Assembly (NCBI GenBank): GCA_017443685.1
Contig: JAFSYD010000250.1
Location: 1-5,927, forward strand
Direction of reading: 5' to 3'
Length of the DNA stretch: 5,927 nucleotides
Source of the DNA: Lachnospiraceae bacterium
GTDB taxonomy: Bacteria > Bacillota > Clostridia > Lachnospirales > Lachnospiraceae
Shown here: piece after piece, positions 1 to 5,927 of the stretch
How the letters are laid out: every line of letters starts with the position of its first letter
How positions within the stretch are numbered: position 1 is the stretch's first letter
Program-made: the position numbers and the translations under genes
The notes under the pieces: generated by a model
Seen by the model: only the letters and a program-made list of their open reading frames with translations
Told to the model about the DNA's origin: nothing
Database searches by the model: none

Positions 1-389
1 GCATGCAAGCGGTATACATAATCCTTTATGGTGAGCATATGCGTCGCCGGTACCATCACCGCCCCGATCTTATGCAGTGCCACGGCGGCGAACCAGTACT
101 CATAATGCCGCTTTAAGACAAGCATCACCTTATCGCCCTTTCGGATGCCGTTTTTTACAAATACATTTGCCATCCGGTTACTGTAACGCATAATATCGGA
201 AAACGTAAAGGTATGCTCCTCATTTTCACCGTTGCACCAGACGAGCGCCCTTTTTTGCGGCGTGGCCTTCGCAATGGCATCGACGACATCGTAGCCGAAA
301 TTAAAGTTCTCGGGATAATCCAGTTCAAATTTTATCAGATTCCCGTTATCGTCCTTCATCTCCCTGCAAAAATTCTGATAGATACTCAT
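1..389 (-). CDS. AMP-binding acyl-CoA synthetase, medium-chain/acetyl-CoA synthetase-like (5' part, runs off window)
   Basis: This is the N-terminal 129 residues of an adenylate-forming acyl-CoA synthetase; the reading frame is open to the window edge. Such enzymes activate a free carboxylic acid with ATP to an acyl-adenylate and then to acyl-CoA in the cytosol. The visible part matches the start of the ANL superfamily, closest to the medium-chain acyl-CoA synthetase type: FNFGYDVVDAIA (29-40), ALVWCNGENEEHTFTFSDI (48-66), GIRKGDKVMLVLKRHYEYWF (81-100) and ALHKIGAVMVPATHMLT (104-120). The ATP-binding loop and catalytic lysine lie beyond the edge, so substrate and activity cannot be judged. 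The ATG at 389 follows AAGGAG (400-395) by 5 bases, and that site lies in the last codons of accA, whose stop is only 2 bases upstream. It is therefore very likely co-transcribed and translationally coupled with the carboxylase genes. The family call is firm; the chain-length preference is not. Confidence 0.88.
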   Translation of the reverse strand, partial: MSIYQNFCREMKDDNGNLIKFELDYPENFNFGYDVVDAIAKATPQKRALVWCNGENEEHTFTFSDIMRYSNRMANVFVKNGIRKGDKVMLVLKRHYEYWFAAVALHKIGAVMVPATHMLTIKDYVYRLH

Positions 390-391
390 AC

Positions 392-1183
392 TCACTCCTT
401 CGTGATCGCACTGACACCAAGCTTACGAAATCTTTCATAGCGGTGTGTGATCAGCTCCGCATCCCGCGTCAGACTTTTGAGTTCTTCTGATAAAAGATTG
501 CGAATACGGTCGTAAAACTCTTTTTTTCCCATTTCCTTTTCGGAAAGAATGCGTTCTATGACGCCGAGACTTTTTGCGTCCTCCGCGGTAAGCTTTAGGC
601 TTTGTGCCGCTGTTTTGGCTTTGCCGGAATCCTTCCACAGGATGCTCGCACAGCCCTCCGGTGATATCACCGAATATACCGCATTCTCAAGCATCCATAC
701 CCGATCCGCCACACCGAGAGCCAAAGCGCCGCCGCTGCCGCCCTCACCGATCAATATCGAGATCACGGGGACGCACAGGGTAGACATCTCCATTAAGTTT
801 TCGGCGATCGCCTGTCCCTGCCCGCGCTCCTCCGCACCGATCCCGCAGTATGCGCCCGCGGTATCGATAAAGCAGATAACCGGCCTTCCGAATTTCTCCG
901 CCTGTTTCATCAGGCGAAGCGCTTTGCGGTAGCCTTCCGGATGCGGGGCTCCGAAATTCCGGTACGCCCGCTCTTTTGCCGTGTGTCCCTTTTCGATGGC
1001 GATCACGGTAACCGGATCATCCATAAGCTTCGCGATGCCGCCCACGATCGCGGGATCATCCGCATACCGCCGGTCGCCGTGGAATTCCATAAAGCCCTTA
1101 AAAATGTTCGTGATATAGTCAAGCCCCGTCGGCCGACTGCCCTCACGGGCTGCCTTAACGCGCTCATATGCCGTTTCATTCAT
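392..1183 (-). CDS. accA: Acetyl-CoA carboxylase carboxyltransferase, alpha subunit
   Basis: With AccD it forms the carboxyltransferase, which moves the carboxyl group from biotin on AccB to acetyl-CoA to give malonyl-CoA, the committed step of fatty-acid synthesis in the cytosol. The 263 residues carry the crotonase-like core: [20 protein letters not shown] (76-95), [19 protein letters not shown] (105-123), the glycine-rich oxyanion segment [11 protein letters not shown] (146-156) and [15 protein letters not shown] (171-185). The protein is about 55 residues shorter than the E. coli subunit, mainly at the N-terminus, as in other clostridial alpha subunits. The usual DTPGAYPG reads DTAGAYCG here (A109, C113). 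The ATG at 1183 lies 7 bases after CGGAGGG (1197-1191), and its first 8 bases overlap the end of accD in another frame, which suggests translational coupling and balanced subunit synthesis. The end carries the ribosome binding site of the next gene. Confidence 0.97.
   Translation of the reverse strand: MNETAYERVKAAREGSRPTGLDYITNIFKGFMEFHGDRRYADDPAIVGGIAKLMDDPVTVIAIEKGHTAKERAYRNFGAPHPEGYRKALRLMKQAEKFGRPVICFIDTAGAYCGIGAEERGQGQAIAENLMEMSTLCVPVISILIGEGGSGGALALGVADRVWMLENAVYSVISPEGCASILWKDSGKAKTAAQSLKLTAEDAKSLGVIERILSEKEMGKKEFYDRIRNLLSEELKSLTRDAELITHRYERFRKLGVSAITKE
395..400 (-). promoter_or_regulatory. Ribosome binding site of the acyl-CoA synthetase gene inside accA
   Basis: AAGGAG on the minus strand forms the last two sense codons of accA (Lys-Glu) and lies 5 bases before the ATG at 389. 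It fixes the start of the truncated synthetase gene and places it in the same translational chain as the carboxylase genes. Confidence 0.75.
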
Positions 1184-2039
1184 GGGACTGCCCTCCGTTG
1201 TGCATTTTTAACAGCTCGGCCAGACAGCGCTTCTGTCCCGGCCGGGGAACGATGCTGTCAATGAAGCCATGCTCCAGGACAAATTCCGCCTTTTGAAACC
1301 CCTTCGGAAGCGTTTTTTTCGTCGTCTGCTCGATCACCCTTGCCCCGGCAAAGCCGACGGTCGCGCCGGGTTCCGCCAATGTGATGTCCGCTTCCATGGC
1401 AAAGCTTGCCGTAACGCCGCCCGTCGTCGGATCCGTTAATACCGCAATGTATAAAAGTCCCGCGTCACTGTGCCGCCTGACCGCGGCGGAGGTTTTCGCC
1501 ATCTGCATCAGGGAAAGCAGCCCCTCCTGCATCCGCGCTCCGCCCGATACGGTAAAGCCGATCACCGGCAGCCGGTGCGCAACCGCGTATTCAAACAGCC
1601 GTGTGACCTTTTCTCCGACCGCACTTCCCATGCTGCCCATCATAAAATTAGACTCCTGCACGAAGAGCGCGCACTTTTCTTTGCCGACTGCCGCCGTCCC
1701 GCAGATGACGGCTTCTTTTTCATAGCTGGCGACGCGGACATGTTCGAGCTTGGTCCGGTATCCCGGAAAACGAAGCGGATCGTCCGCACTCAATTCCGCA
1801 AAAAGCTCATGAAAGCTGTCCCTGTCAGCGATCATTTTGATCCGTGCCCTTGCGTTCATACGAAAATGATGTCCGCAGGTGCACACCAGCTTATTCGCCC
1901 ACAGGCGGCTTAACGGAATATCCCTGTGGCAGTTCGGGCAGTTTGTTTCCGGTTCCGACTCATCCCTTACGATCGGTGCCGAGGTGCGCCCGCCCTCTTC
2001 GAGCTGGTTTTTCGGTTTTAAGAAATTGATCAGTGCCAT
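1176..2039 (-). CDS. accD: Acetyl-CoA carboxylase carboxyltransferase, beta subunit
   Basis: This is the zinc-ribbon partner of AccA in the carboxyltransferase. The 287 residues are near the usual length. An N-terminal zinc ribbon uses C34, C37, C53 and C55, followed by [12 protein letters not shown] (56-67). The crotonase-like domain shows [17 protein letters not shown] (129-145), [10 protein letters not shown] (164-173), GGVTASFAM (207-215), and [18 protein letters not shown] (222-239). The ribbon is odd: the second knuckle is Cys-Thr-Cys, one residue shorter than the Cys-x2-Cys of E. coli AccD, with the 15-residue spacing between knuckles kept. The codons in this stretch are in frame with no sign of a frameshift. 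The ATG at 2039 is 4 bases after the accC stop, and the purine-rich AGGTGAGG (2049-2042) spans that stop as ribosome binding site. The 3' end overlaps accA by 8 bases. Confidence 0.97.
   Translation of the reverse strand: MALINFLKPKNQLEEGGRTSAPIVRDESEPETNCPNCHRDIPLSRLWANKLVCTCGHHFRMNARARIKMIADRDSFHELFAELSADDPLRFPGYRTKLEHVRVASYEKEAVICGTAAVGKEKCALFVQESNFMMGSMGSAVGEKVTRLFEYAVAHRLPVIGFTVSGGARMQEGLLSLMQMAKTSAAVRRHSDAGLLYIAVLTDPTTGGVTASFAMEADITLAEPGATVGFAGARVIEQTTKKTLPKGFQKAEFVLEHGFIDSIVPRPGQKRCLAELLKMHNGGQSHE
1191..1197 (-). promoter_or_regulatory. Ribosome binding site of accA inside accD
   Basis: CGGAGGG on the minus strand lies within the final codons of accD, 7 bases before the accA ATG, which itself overlaps the accD end by 8 bases. 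It supports the ATG at 1183 and points to coupled synthesis of the two carboxyltransferase subunits. Confidence 0.75.
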
Positions 2040-2043
2040 AGCC

Positions 2044-3351
2044 TCACCTGTTACCCATAAATGTCAGATCGTATTCCCCGGAGACAAACCGGTCATCTTC
2101 CACGATCTGAAGCTGTTCCTCTATATTCGTCGGTATCCCGTCAATGACAAGCTCACAAAGCGACGCGCGGATCTTCCTGAGCGTCTCCTCCCTCGTTTTT
2201 GCATAGACGATCAGCTTCCCTAAAAGCGAATCATAGTAGGGCGAAACCGTCGTCCCTTCCACCAAGCTGCTCTCAAAGCGCACCGACGGACCGCCCGGAA
2301 CATGCAGCATTTTTAATGTTCCGCAGCTTCCCGCATTGATCCGGCACTCGATCGCCGAGCCTTTCATACGGATATCCTCCTGCGTAAAATCAAGCGGGAT
2401 CCCGGCAGCGATGCGGATCTGCCATTTGACTAAGTCGAAGCCTGTCAGCATCTCCGTCACACAGTGCTCCACCTGCAGCCTGACATTCATTTCCATAAAC
2501 CAGAAGTTCCCCTCGCCGTCCAAAAGAAATTCCAGCGTTCCCGCGCCGACATAACCGATCTTTTTTACCGCGTCGACCGCAAGCTCCATGATCCTCCTGC
2601 GGCGGTACTCATCTACGGCCGGCGACGGCGTCTCCTCCAAAAGCTTCTGATTCCTTCTTTGCAGGGAGCAGTCCCTGTCGCCAAGACAGACCGCATGCCC
2701 CTGCTCGTCGGCAAGGATCTGCAGCTCCACATGCCTTGCCGGAAAAATGTATTTTTCCAAATAAACGCTTCCGTCCCCGAAGGCGGAAAGCGCTTCGCTT
2801 GTCGCCTGATGATAGGCTTCGTCAAGCTCATCCTCTGTTCTTATCAGGCGGATGCCCCTGCCGCCGCCGCCCGCGCAGGCTTTCAACATCACGGGATATC
2901 CGATCCGCGCCGCAGCGGCCTTTGCCTCCCCGGCGGAGGCGACCGCCTTACTTCCCGGAATGACCGACAATCCGGTGGTTTTGATCAGTTCTTTTAATAC
3001 CGCCTTATCGGAAAGCCTCTCCATACTATCGGGATCGGGTCCGATGAACACGATCCCGTTTTTCCTGCAAAGACGGGCAAAATGCGCATTTTCCGAAAGA
3101 AAACCGTACCCGGGATGGATTGCCTGCGCCCCCGCTACCATAGCGGTACTGACGATCGCTTCCTCATTCAGATAGCTTTCCGAAGCCTCCGGTCCGCCGA
3201 TGCAATAGCTCTCGTCGGCAAGCGCCGCATGCAGCGCATTTTTATCCGCCTCGGAATACACCGCTACCGTCGCCACGCCCATTTCCTTGCAGGCTCTTAT
3301 GATCCGTACCGCGATCTCGCCGCGATTGGCGATCAGTATTTTTGAAAACAT
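2044..3351 (-). CDS. accC: Biotin carboxylase subunit of acetyl-CoA carboxylase
   Basis: It carboxylates the biotin of AccB using ATP and bicarbonate. The 435 residues have the three-part biotin carboxylase fold: an N-terminal domain starting KILIANRGEIAVRIIRAC (4-21), an ATP-grasp domain with the glycine loop LKACAGGGGRG (156-166), and a C-terminal domain. By comparison with E. coli, the conserved residues are K116, K157, H207, K236, E274, E287, N289, R291, Q293-V294-E295, R337 and D374, all present. Two points are odd. After the RINA motif (337-340) the chain goes straight to GSCGTLKMLHVPGG, about 7 residues shorter than E. coli, which has the EDP loop there. The segment around the catalytic arginine reads EMNVRLQVEHCVTE (287-300), with V290 and C297 where Thr and Pro are usual. 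The ATG at 3351 is 8 bases after AGGAG (3364-3360), which overlaps the fabZ stop codon. It lies between fabZ and accD in one operon. Confidence 0.97.
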   Translation of the reverse strand: MFSKILIANRGEIAVRIIRACKEMGVATVAVYSEADKNALHAALADESYCIGGPEASESYLNEEAIVSTAMVAGAQAIHPGYGFLSENAHFARLCRKNGIVFIGPDPDSMERLSDKAVLKELIKTTGLSVIPGSKAVASAGEAKAAAARIGYPVMLKACAGGGGRGIRLIRTEDELDEAYHQATSEALSAFGDGSVYLEKYIFPARHVELQILADEQGHAVCLGDRDCSLQRRNQKLLEETPSPAVDEYRRRRIMELAVDAVKKIGYVGAGTLEFLLDGEGNFWFMEMNVRLQVEHCVTEMLTGFDLVKWQIRIAAGIPLDFTQEDIRMKGSAIECRINAGSCGTLKMLHVPGGPSVRFESSLVEGTTVSPYYDSLLGKLIVYAKTREETLRKIRASLCELVIDGIPTNIEEQLQIVEDDRFVSGEYDLTFMGNR

Positions 3352-3362
3352 AGTTTACTCTC

Positions 3363-3773
3363 CTATATTACCGCAAAGGAAAAATCTGCCGACACGCAAA
3401 GCCGCTCCCCGACCGTAACGGTCCCTCCCGCAAAATAAAAGGGGGGCTTTGAACGGCTGATCGTAACCTTCGTCTCTACGGTCTCTCCCGGCTTTACCGG
3501 AGAACGGAACTTTACATTATTAAGTCCCGTATAGACCGCAAGCTTCTTCTCATCCATCTCATCCGCAAGCAGCACGCACGCGGACTGCGCTAAGATCTCG
3601 CACAGGATCACGCCCGGAACGATCGGGTGATCCGGGAAATGCCCTTGCAGGAAGAACTCATCTCCCTTTACCGTGTAATGTCCGACCGCGGTTCCATCGA
3701 TATTCTCGGCATCATCCAAAAGCAGCATCGGCTCCCTGTGCGGCAATATCGCCATCAATTCTTCTCTTTTCAT
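3363..3773 (-). CDS. fabZ: 3-hydroxyacyl-[acyl-carrier-protein] dehydratase FabZ
   Basis: It dehydrates 3-hydroxyacyl-ACP to trans-2-enoyl-ACP in the elongation cycle, in the cytosol. The 136 residues are a single hot-dog domain of normal length. The start LMAILPHREPMLLLDD (6-21) and the active-site motif QGHFPDHPIVPGVILCEILA (43-62) are diagnostic; the catalytic pair is H45 and E59. NVKFRSPVKPGE follows further on. The motif after the active-site helix and the short length fit FabZ rather than the longer, isomerising FabA, and the operon context agrees. The ATG at 3773 overlaps the accB stop by 4 bases (ATGA), a classical coupled junction, with GAGGG (3785-3781) seven bases upstream inside accB. 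Its TAG stop is part of the ribosome binding site of accC. Confidence 0.97.
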   Translation of the reverse strand: MKREELMAILPHREPMLLLDDAENIDGTAVGHYTVKGDEFFLQGHFPDHPIVPGVILCEILAQSACVLLADEMDEKKLAVYTGLNNVKFRSPVKPGETVETKVTISRSKPPFYFAGGTVTVGERLCVSADFSFAVI

Positions 3774-4201
3774 CGTTCTTCCCTCGCGATCCGAAACAGC
3801 TCGGTACCGTATTCCACGACCTGTCCGTTTGTTACGCAGATCTCCTCTATCACGCCGTCTTCCTCGGCGGATATCTCGTTTAACAGCTTCATCGCCTCAA
3901 CGATGCAAAGTGTCTGTCCCTTTTTCACCCGATCGCCGACGGATACATAAGGGGCGGCATCCTCTGCGGGCGCCGCGTAAAAGACGCCCACCATCGGGGA
4001 TTTTACGCTGCTGCAGCCGTTGCTTTCCCCGGGCGCTGCCTCTTTCGCTGCGGATAAGTTTTCCGCAGGAACGCTTGCGGACACTGCCGCTGTCACGCCG
4101 CGCTCGAGACGGATCTTCGCGTTTTCCTCAGCAATCTCAAGTCCGGTCAGCCCAAGCTCTTCCATCAGCTTCGCGTATTTACGGATATCTGTCTCTTTCA
4201 T
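3770..4201 (-). CDS. accB: Biotin carboxyl carrier protein of acetyl-CoA carboxylase
   Basis: It carries the biotin that shuttles carboxylate from AccC to the AccA-AccD carboxyltransferase. From the ATG at 4201 it has 143 residues: an N-terminal helical part (about 1-35) typical of AccB, a short Ala/Ser/Glu-rich linker (about 36-62), and a biotinyl domain (about 64-140). The biotinylation motif is EAMKLLNEI (102-110), so K105 is the biotin site. The preceding SPMVGVFYAAP (68-78) and SVGDRVKKGQTLCIVEAMK are the standard lead-in of the lipoyl/biotinyl fold. A frame extension to a TTG at 4225 would add 8 residues overlapping fabF, but the ATG is better: AAAGG (4215-4211) lies 9 bases upstream, the conserved start MKETDIRKYAKLM follows, and the gap to the fabF stop is 4 bases. 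The 3' end overlaps fabZ by 4 bases. Confidence 0.96.
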   Translation of the reverse strand: MKETDIRKYAKLMEELGLTGLEIAEENAKIRLERGVTAAVSASVPAENLSAAKEAAPGESNGCSSVKSPMVGVFYAAPAEDAAPYVSVGDRVKKGQTLCIVEAMKLLNEISAEEDGVIEEICVTNGQVVEYGTELFRIAREER

Positions 4202-4205
4202 TCGA

Positions 4206-5444
4206 TCACACCTTTCTGAACGCAAGGCACGCGTTATGTCCGCCGAAGCCGAGGGAATTGGAAAGCGCCAGCGTAATGTCCGCTTTTACCGCTGTATTCG
4301 GCGTACAATAAAGATCGCACTGCGCGTCCTGTTCCTTTAAGTTGATCGTGGGAGGGATCACGCCTTCGTTTAAGGCAAACAGGCAGGCAAGCGCCTCGAT
4401 CGCTCCCGCCGCCCCGAGCATGTGTCCGGTCATAGACTTCGTGGAGCTTACGATCGCCTTTTTTGCAGCCTCCTCGCCAAGAGCCTTTTTGATCACGGCC
4501 GTCTCCACGAGGTCGTTCATCGGCGTCCCCGTACCGTGGGCATTGATATACACCAGATCATGTTCGGTGTAGTCCGCCTCTTCCATCGCATCCTGCATCG
4601 CCCTCGCACCGCCGCGGCCTTGCGGGTCGGGCGCCGTGATGTGATAGGCGTCACAGGTCGAACCATATCCGCAGACCTCGCCGTAGATCTTCGCGCCCCG
4701 CGCTTTCGCGTGCGCATACTCTTCGAGCACCAGCGCCACCGCGCCTTCTCCGATCACAAACCCGCTTCTTCTTTTATCAAACGGCAGGGACGCCTCGTTC
4801 GGGTCTGTCGCAGCAGAAAGCGCCTGCATATTGACAAAACCCGCTACCGCCGAGGGAAGGATCGCCGCCTCGGCGCCGCCCGTAATGGCAGCATCCGCGT
4901 ACCCGTGGCGGATCAGGCGCATCGCTTCCCCGATGGCGTTCGATGCGGATGCACAGGCGGTTACCGCCGGCATCGCGGAATTCCGGCAGTCGTGCCGGAT
5001 CGCGATCATACCGGCCGCCATATTCGCGATCATCATCGGTACAAACAGGGAGGAAACACGCCGCGGGCCCCTCTCCATCAGCTTGGTATGCTCCGTTTCA
5101 AATGTAGATATCCCGCCGATGCCGGTTCCGAAGATCGAGGCGAAACGCTCCGGCTCCACCGTCCCCTCGATACCGCTTTCTTCGGCTGCCTGTGCTGCCG
5201 CGCCGACGGCAAACTGCGCGTACCTGTCGGTACGCAGGATATCATTGACCTCTAAATATGTCTTCGGATCAAAGTCTTTTACCTCGGCACCTAATTTTGC
5301 CTTATAATTTTCCGTATCAAAAAGCGTGATCGGGCCGATACCGTTCTTTCCTTTTTTCATCCCTTCCCAGGTGGAAAGCGTGTCGTTGCCGAGGGGCGTG
5401 ATGGCCCCGATCCCGGTAACAACAACTCTTCTGTTTTCACTCAT
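4206..5444 (-). CDS. fabF: 3-oxoacyl-[acyl-carrier-protein] synthase II (FabF)
   Basis: It condenses malonyl-ACP with acyl-ACP to extend the chain by two carbons, with loss of CO2, in the cytosol. The 412 residues match the normal FabF length and start with RRVVVTGIGAITPLGN (5-20). The Cys-His-His triad of the elongating ketosynthases is visible: C164 in AVTACASASNAIGEA (160-174), H303 in NAHGTGTPMND (301-311), and H341 in TKSMTGHMLGAAGAIEAL (335-352) with K336. The C-terminal glycine-rich NSLGFGGHNACLAF motif is present. The Cys-His-His set separates it from the Cys-His-Asn FabH initiators; FabB would be shorter in pattern and is rare in Firmicutes. The ATG at 5444 is 10 bases after AAGGAG (5460-5455), which overlaps the fabG stop. 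The final codons and stop form the ribosome binding region of accB. Confidence 0.97.
   Translation of the reverse strand: MSENRRVVVTGIGAITPLGNDTLSTWEGMKKGKNGIGPITLFDTENYKAKLGAEVKDFDPKTYLEVNDILRTDRYAQFAVGAAAQAAEESGIEGTVEPERFASIFGTGIGGISTFETEHTKLMERGPRRVSSLFVPMMIANMAAGMIAIRHDCRNSAMPAVTACASASNAIGEAMRLIRHGYADAAITGGAEAAILPSAVAGFVNMQALSAATDPNEASLPFDKRRSGFVIGEGAVALVLEEYAHAKARGAKIYGEVCGYGSTCDAYHITAPDPQGRGGARAMQDAMEEADYTEHDLVYINAHGTGTPMNDLVETAVIKKALGEEAAKKAIVSSTKSMTGHMLGAAGAIEALACLFALNEGVIPPTINLKEQDAQCDLYCTPNTAVKADITLALSNSLGFGGHNACLAFRKV
4209..4217 (-). promoter_or_regulatory. Ribosome binding site that decides the accB start
   Basis: On the minus strand the sequence AGAAAGGTG lies 9 bases before the ATG at 4201, counting from its AAAGG core. 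It is made of the last codons of fabF, whose TGA stop (4208-4206) follows at once. This placement supports the ATG over the upstream TTG at 4225, which has no purine-rich site at a suitable distance. Ribosomes finishing fabF could reinitiate on accB. Confidence 0.75.
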
Positions 5445-5454
5445 AATTCATACT

Positions 5455-5460
5455 CTCCTT
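5455..5460 (-). promoter_or_regulatory. Ribosome binding site of fabF overlapping the fabG stop
   Basis: AAGGAG on the minus strand shares two bases with the TAA stop of fabG and sits 10 bases before the fabF ATG. The 14-base spacer here is the longest gene-free stretch in the window and holds no other recognisable signal. Confidence 0.75.
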
Positions 5461-5927
5461 ACATGGCGATCCCGCCGTCTACACGTAAGACCTCGCCGGT
5501 AATATATTTTGCCGTTGCAAGGAAGCTTACCGCCCGGGCAACATCTTCGGGCTTACCCATCCTTTTCAGCGGGATCATATCAATAAGCGGATTGTCCGCC
5601 TGATCCCCGGTCATATCAGTGGCGATAAATCCCGGTGCCACCGCATTGCAGCGGATCCCTTTCGGCGCAAGCTCTTTTGCCACGGACTTGGTCAGTCCGA
5701 TCAGCCCCGCCTTGGACGCCGCGTAATTGCACTGTCCGGCATTGCCCATCATTCCGGAAACTGATGAGATGTTGATGATACTGCCCTCCTTTGCCCGCAA
5801 AAGCATGCCCGTCATGTGACGGATCATATTGAAGGCGCCCTTTAAGTTGGTATCCAAAACCATATCAAAATCCTCTTCCCTCATCATGGCAAGCAGCCCG
5901 TCTCTCGTGATCCCCGCGTTGTTTACA
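5459..5927 (-). CDS. fabG: 3-oxoacyl-[acyl-carrier-protein] reductase FabG (3' part, N-terminus off window)
   Basis: This is the C-terminal 155 residues of an NADPH-dependent short-chain dehydrogenase that reduces 3-ketoacyl-ACP to 3-hydroxyacyl-ACP. The frame is open to the edge and the visible part begins VNNAGITRDGLLAMM, so the ATG pair near 5887 is internal and not a start. The nucleotide-binding Rossmann glycine motif lies outside the window. Visible are the NNAG motif, the structural Asn in DTNLKGAF, the catalytic Ser in INISSVSGMMGN, and the catalytic Tyr and Lys in YAASK. GIRCNAVAPGFIATDM and the C-terminal ITGEVLRVDGGIAM are typical of FabG. The segment FLATAKYITG looks about two residues shorter than the common FLAS-xxx-YITG form. 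Its TAA stop overlaps the fabF ribosome binding site. The SDR family is certain; the FabG call rests on motifs and on the operon. Confidence 0.95.
   Translation of the reverse strand, partial: VNNAGITRDGLLAMMREEDFDMVLDTNLKGAFNMIRHMTGMLLRAKEGSIINISSVSGMMGNAGQCNYAASKAGLIGLTKSVAKELAPKGIRCNAVAPGFIATDMTGDQADNPLIDMIPLKRMGKPEDVARAVSFLATAKYITGEVLRVDGGIAM

Noticed and set aside
213..440. Plus-strand open frame of 75 codons across the accA/synthetase junction
   Set aside because: The opposite strand carries two clearly recognisable genes with ribosome binding sites here; the plus-strand translation is featureless.
1470..1913. Plus-strand open frame of 147 codons antisense to accD
   Set aside because: No family motif and fully inside accD; the minus-strand gene explains the sequence.
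2464..2997. Plus-strand open frame of 177 codons antisense to accC
   Set aside because: Contained in accC, with a translation that lacks any domain signature. A shadow frame.
4202..4225. TTG start extending AccB by 8 residues into fabF
   Set aside because: No ribosome binding site at a suitable distance, and the ATG at 4201 has both a good site and the conserved AccB N-terminus.
4422..5255. Long plus-strand open frame of 277 codons antisense to fabF
   Set aside because: It mirrors the GC-rich codon pattern of fabF, has a low-complexity Arg/His-rich translation with no recognisable domain, and no neighbouring plus-strand genes. A shadow frame.
5437..5451. Four-codon mini-frame (ATG AAT TAT GAG TGA) overlapping the fabF start, possible leader peptide
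   Set aside because: Its ATG is only 3 bases from the AAGGAG, too close for good initiation, and such a short frame is expected by chance.
5459..5887. FabG as a complete 142-residue protein starting at the Met pair near 5887
   Set aside because: The frame continues upstream with VNNAGITRDGLLA, a conserved internal FabG segment, so the gene is cut by the window edge rather than short.
1..5927. Search for a FapR/FabT-type operator, terminator hairpin, RNA gene, mobile element or CRISPR
   Set aside because: No intergenic space exceeds 14 bases and I saw no stem-loop with a U-tract, direct repeats or RNA signature. The operon control region must lie upstream of the window.

Overview
This window is a compact segment of a type II fatty-acid synthesis and acetyl-CoA carboxylase operon. 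Every supported gene lies on the minus strand, so transcription runs from high to low coordinates. The gene set, the short AccA (263 aa) and the separate AccA/AccB/AccC/AccD subunits fit a Gram-positive anaerobe of the Clostridia. The protein sequences look most like Lachnospiraceae or a close relative, with moderately high GC. That placement is inferred from protein character, not from a marker gene.

Layout in transcription order: fabG (3' part only, 5927-5459), fabF (5444-4206), accB (4201-3770), fabZ (3773-3363), accC (3351-2044), accD (2039-1176), accA (1183-392), and the 5' part of an AMP-binding acyl-CoA synthetase gene (389-1) that runs out of the window. The junctions run from an 8-base overlap to a 14-base gap, and most ribosome binding sites sit inside the end or stop codon of the preceding gene. 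There is no gene-free stretch longer than 14 bases. I see no promoter, terminator, RNA gene, mobile element, repeat array or CRISPR array.

AccC charges biotin on AccB with carboxylate, and AccA plus AccD transfer it to acetyl-CoA to make malonyl-CoA. FabF condenses malonyl-ACP with the growing acyl-ACP, FabG reduces the 3-keto group and FabZ dehydrates the product. The enoyl reductase, FabD, FabH and acyl carrier protein genes are not in the window and may lie upstream of fabG. The last gene would add activation of free carboxylic acids to CoA thioesters to the same transcript.

I found no undescribed system here; this is core metabolism. The points worth a second look are local. AccC lacks about 7 residues just after a catalytic-site arginine motif, the AccD zinc ribbon has a Cys-x-Cys second knuckle instead of Cys-x2-Cys, and the acyl-CoA synthetase is fused into the operon.
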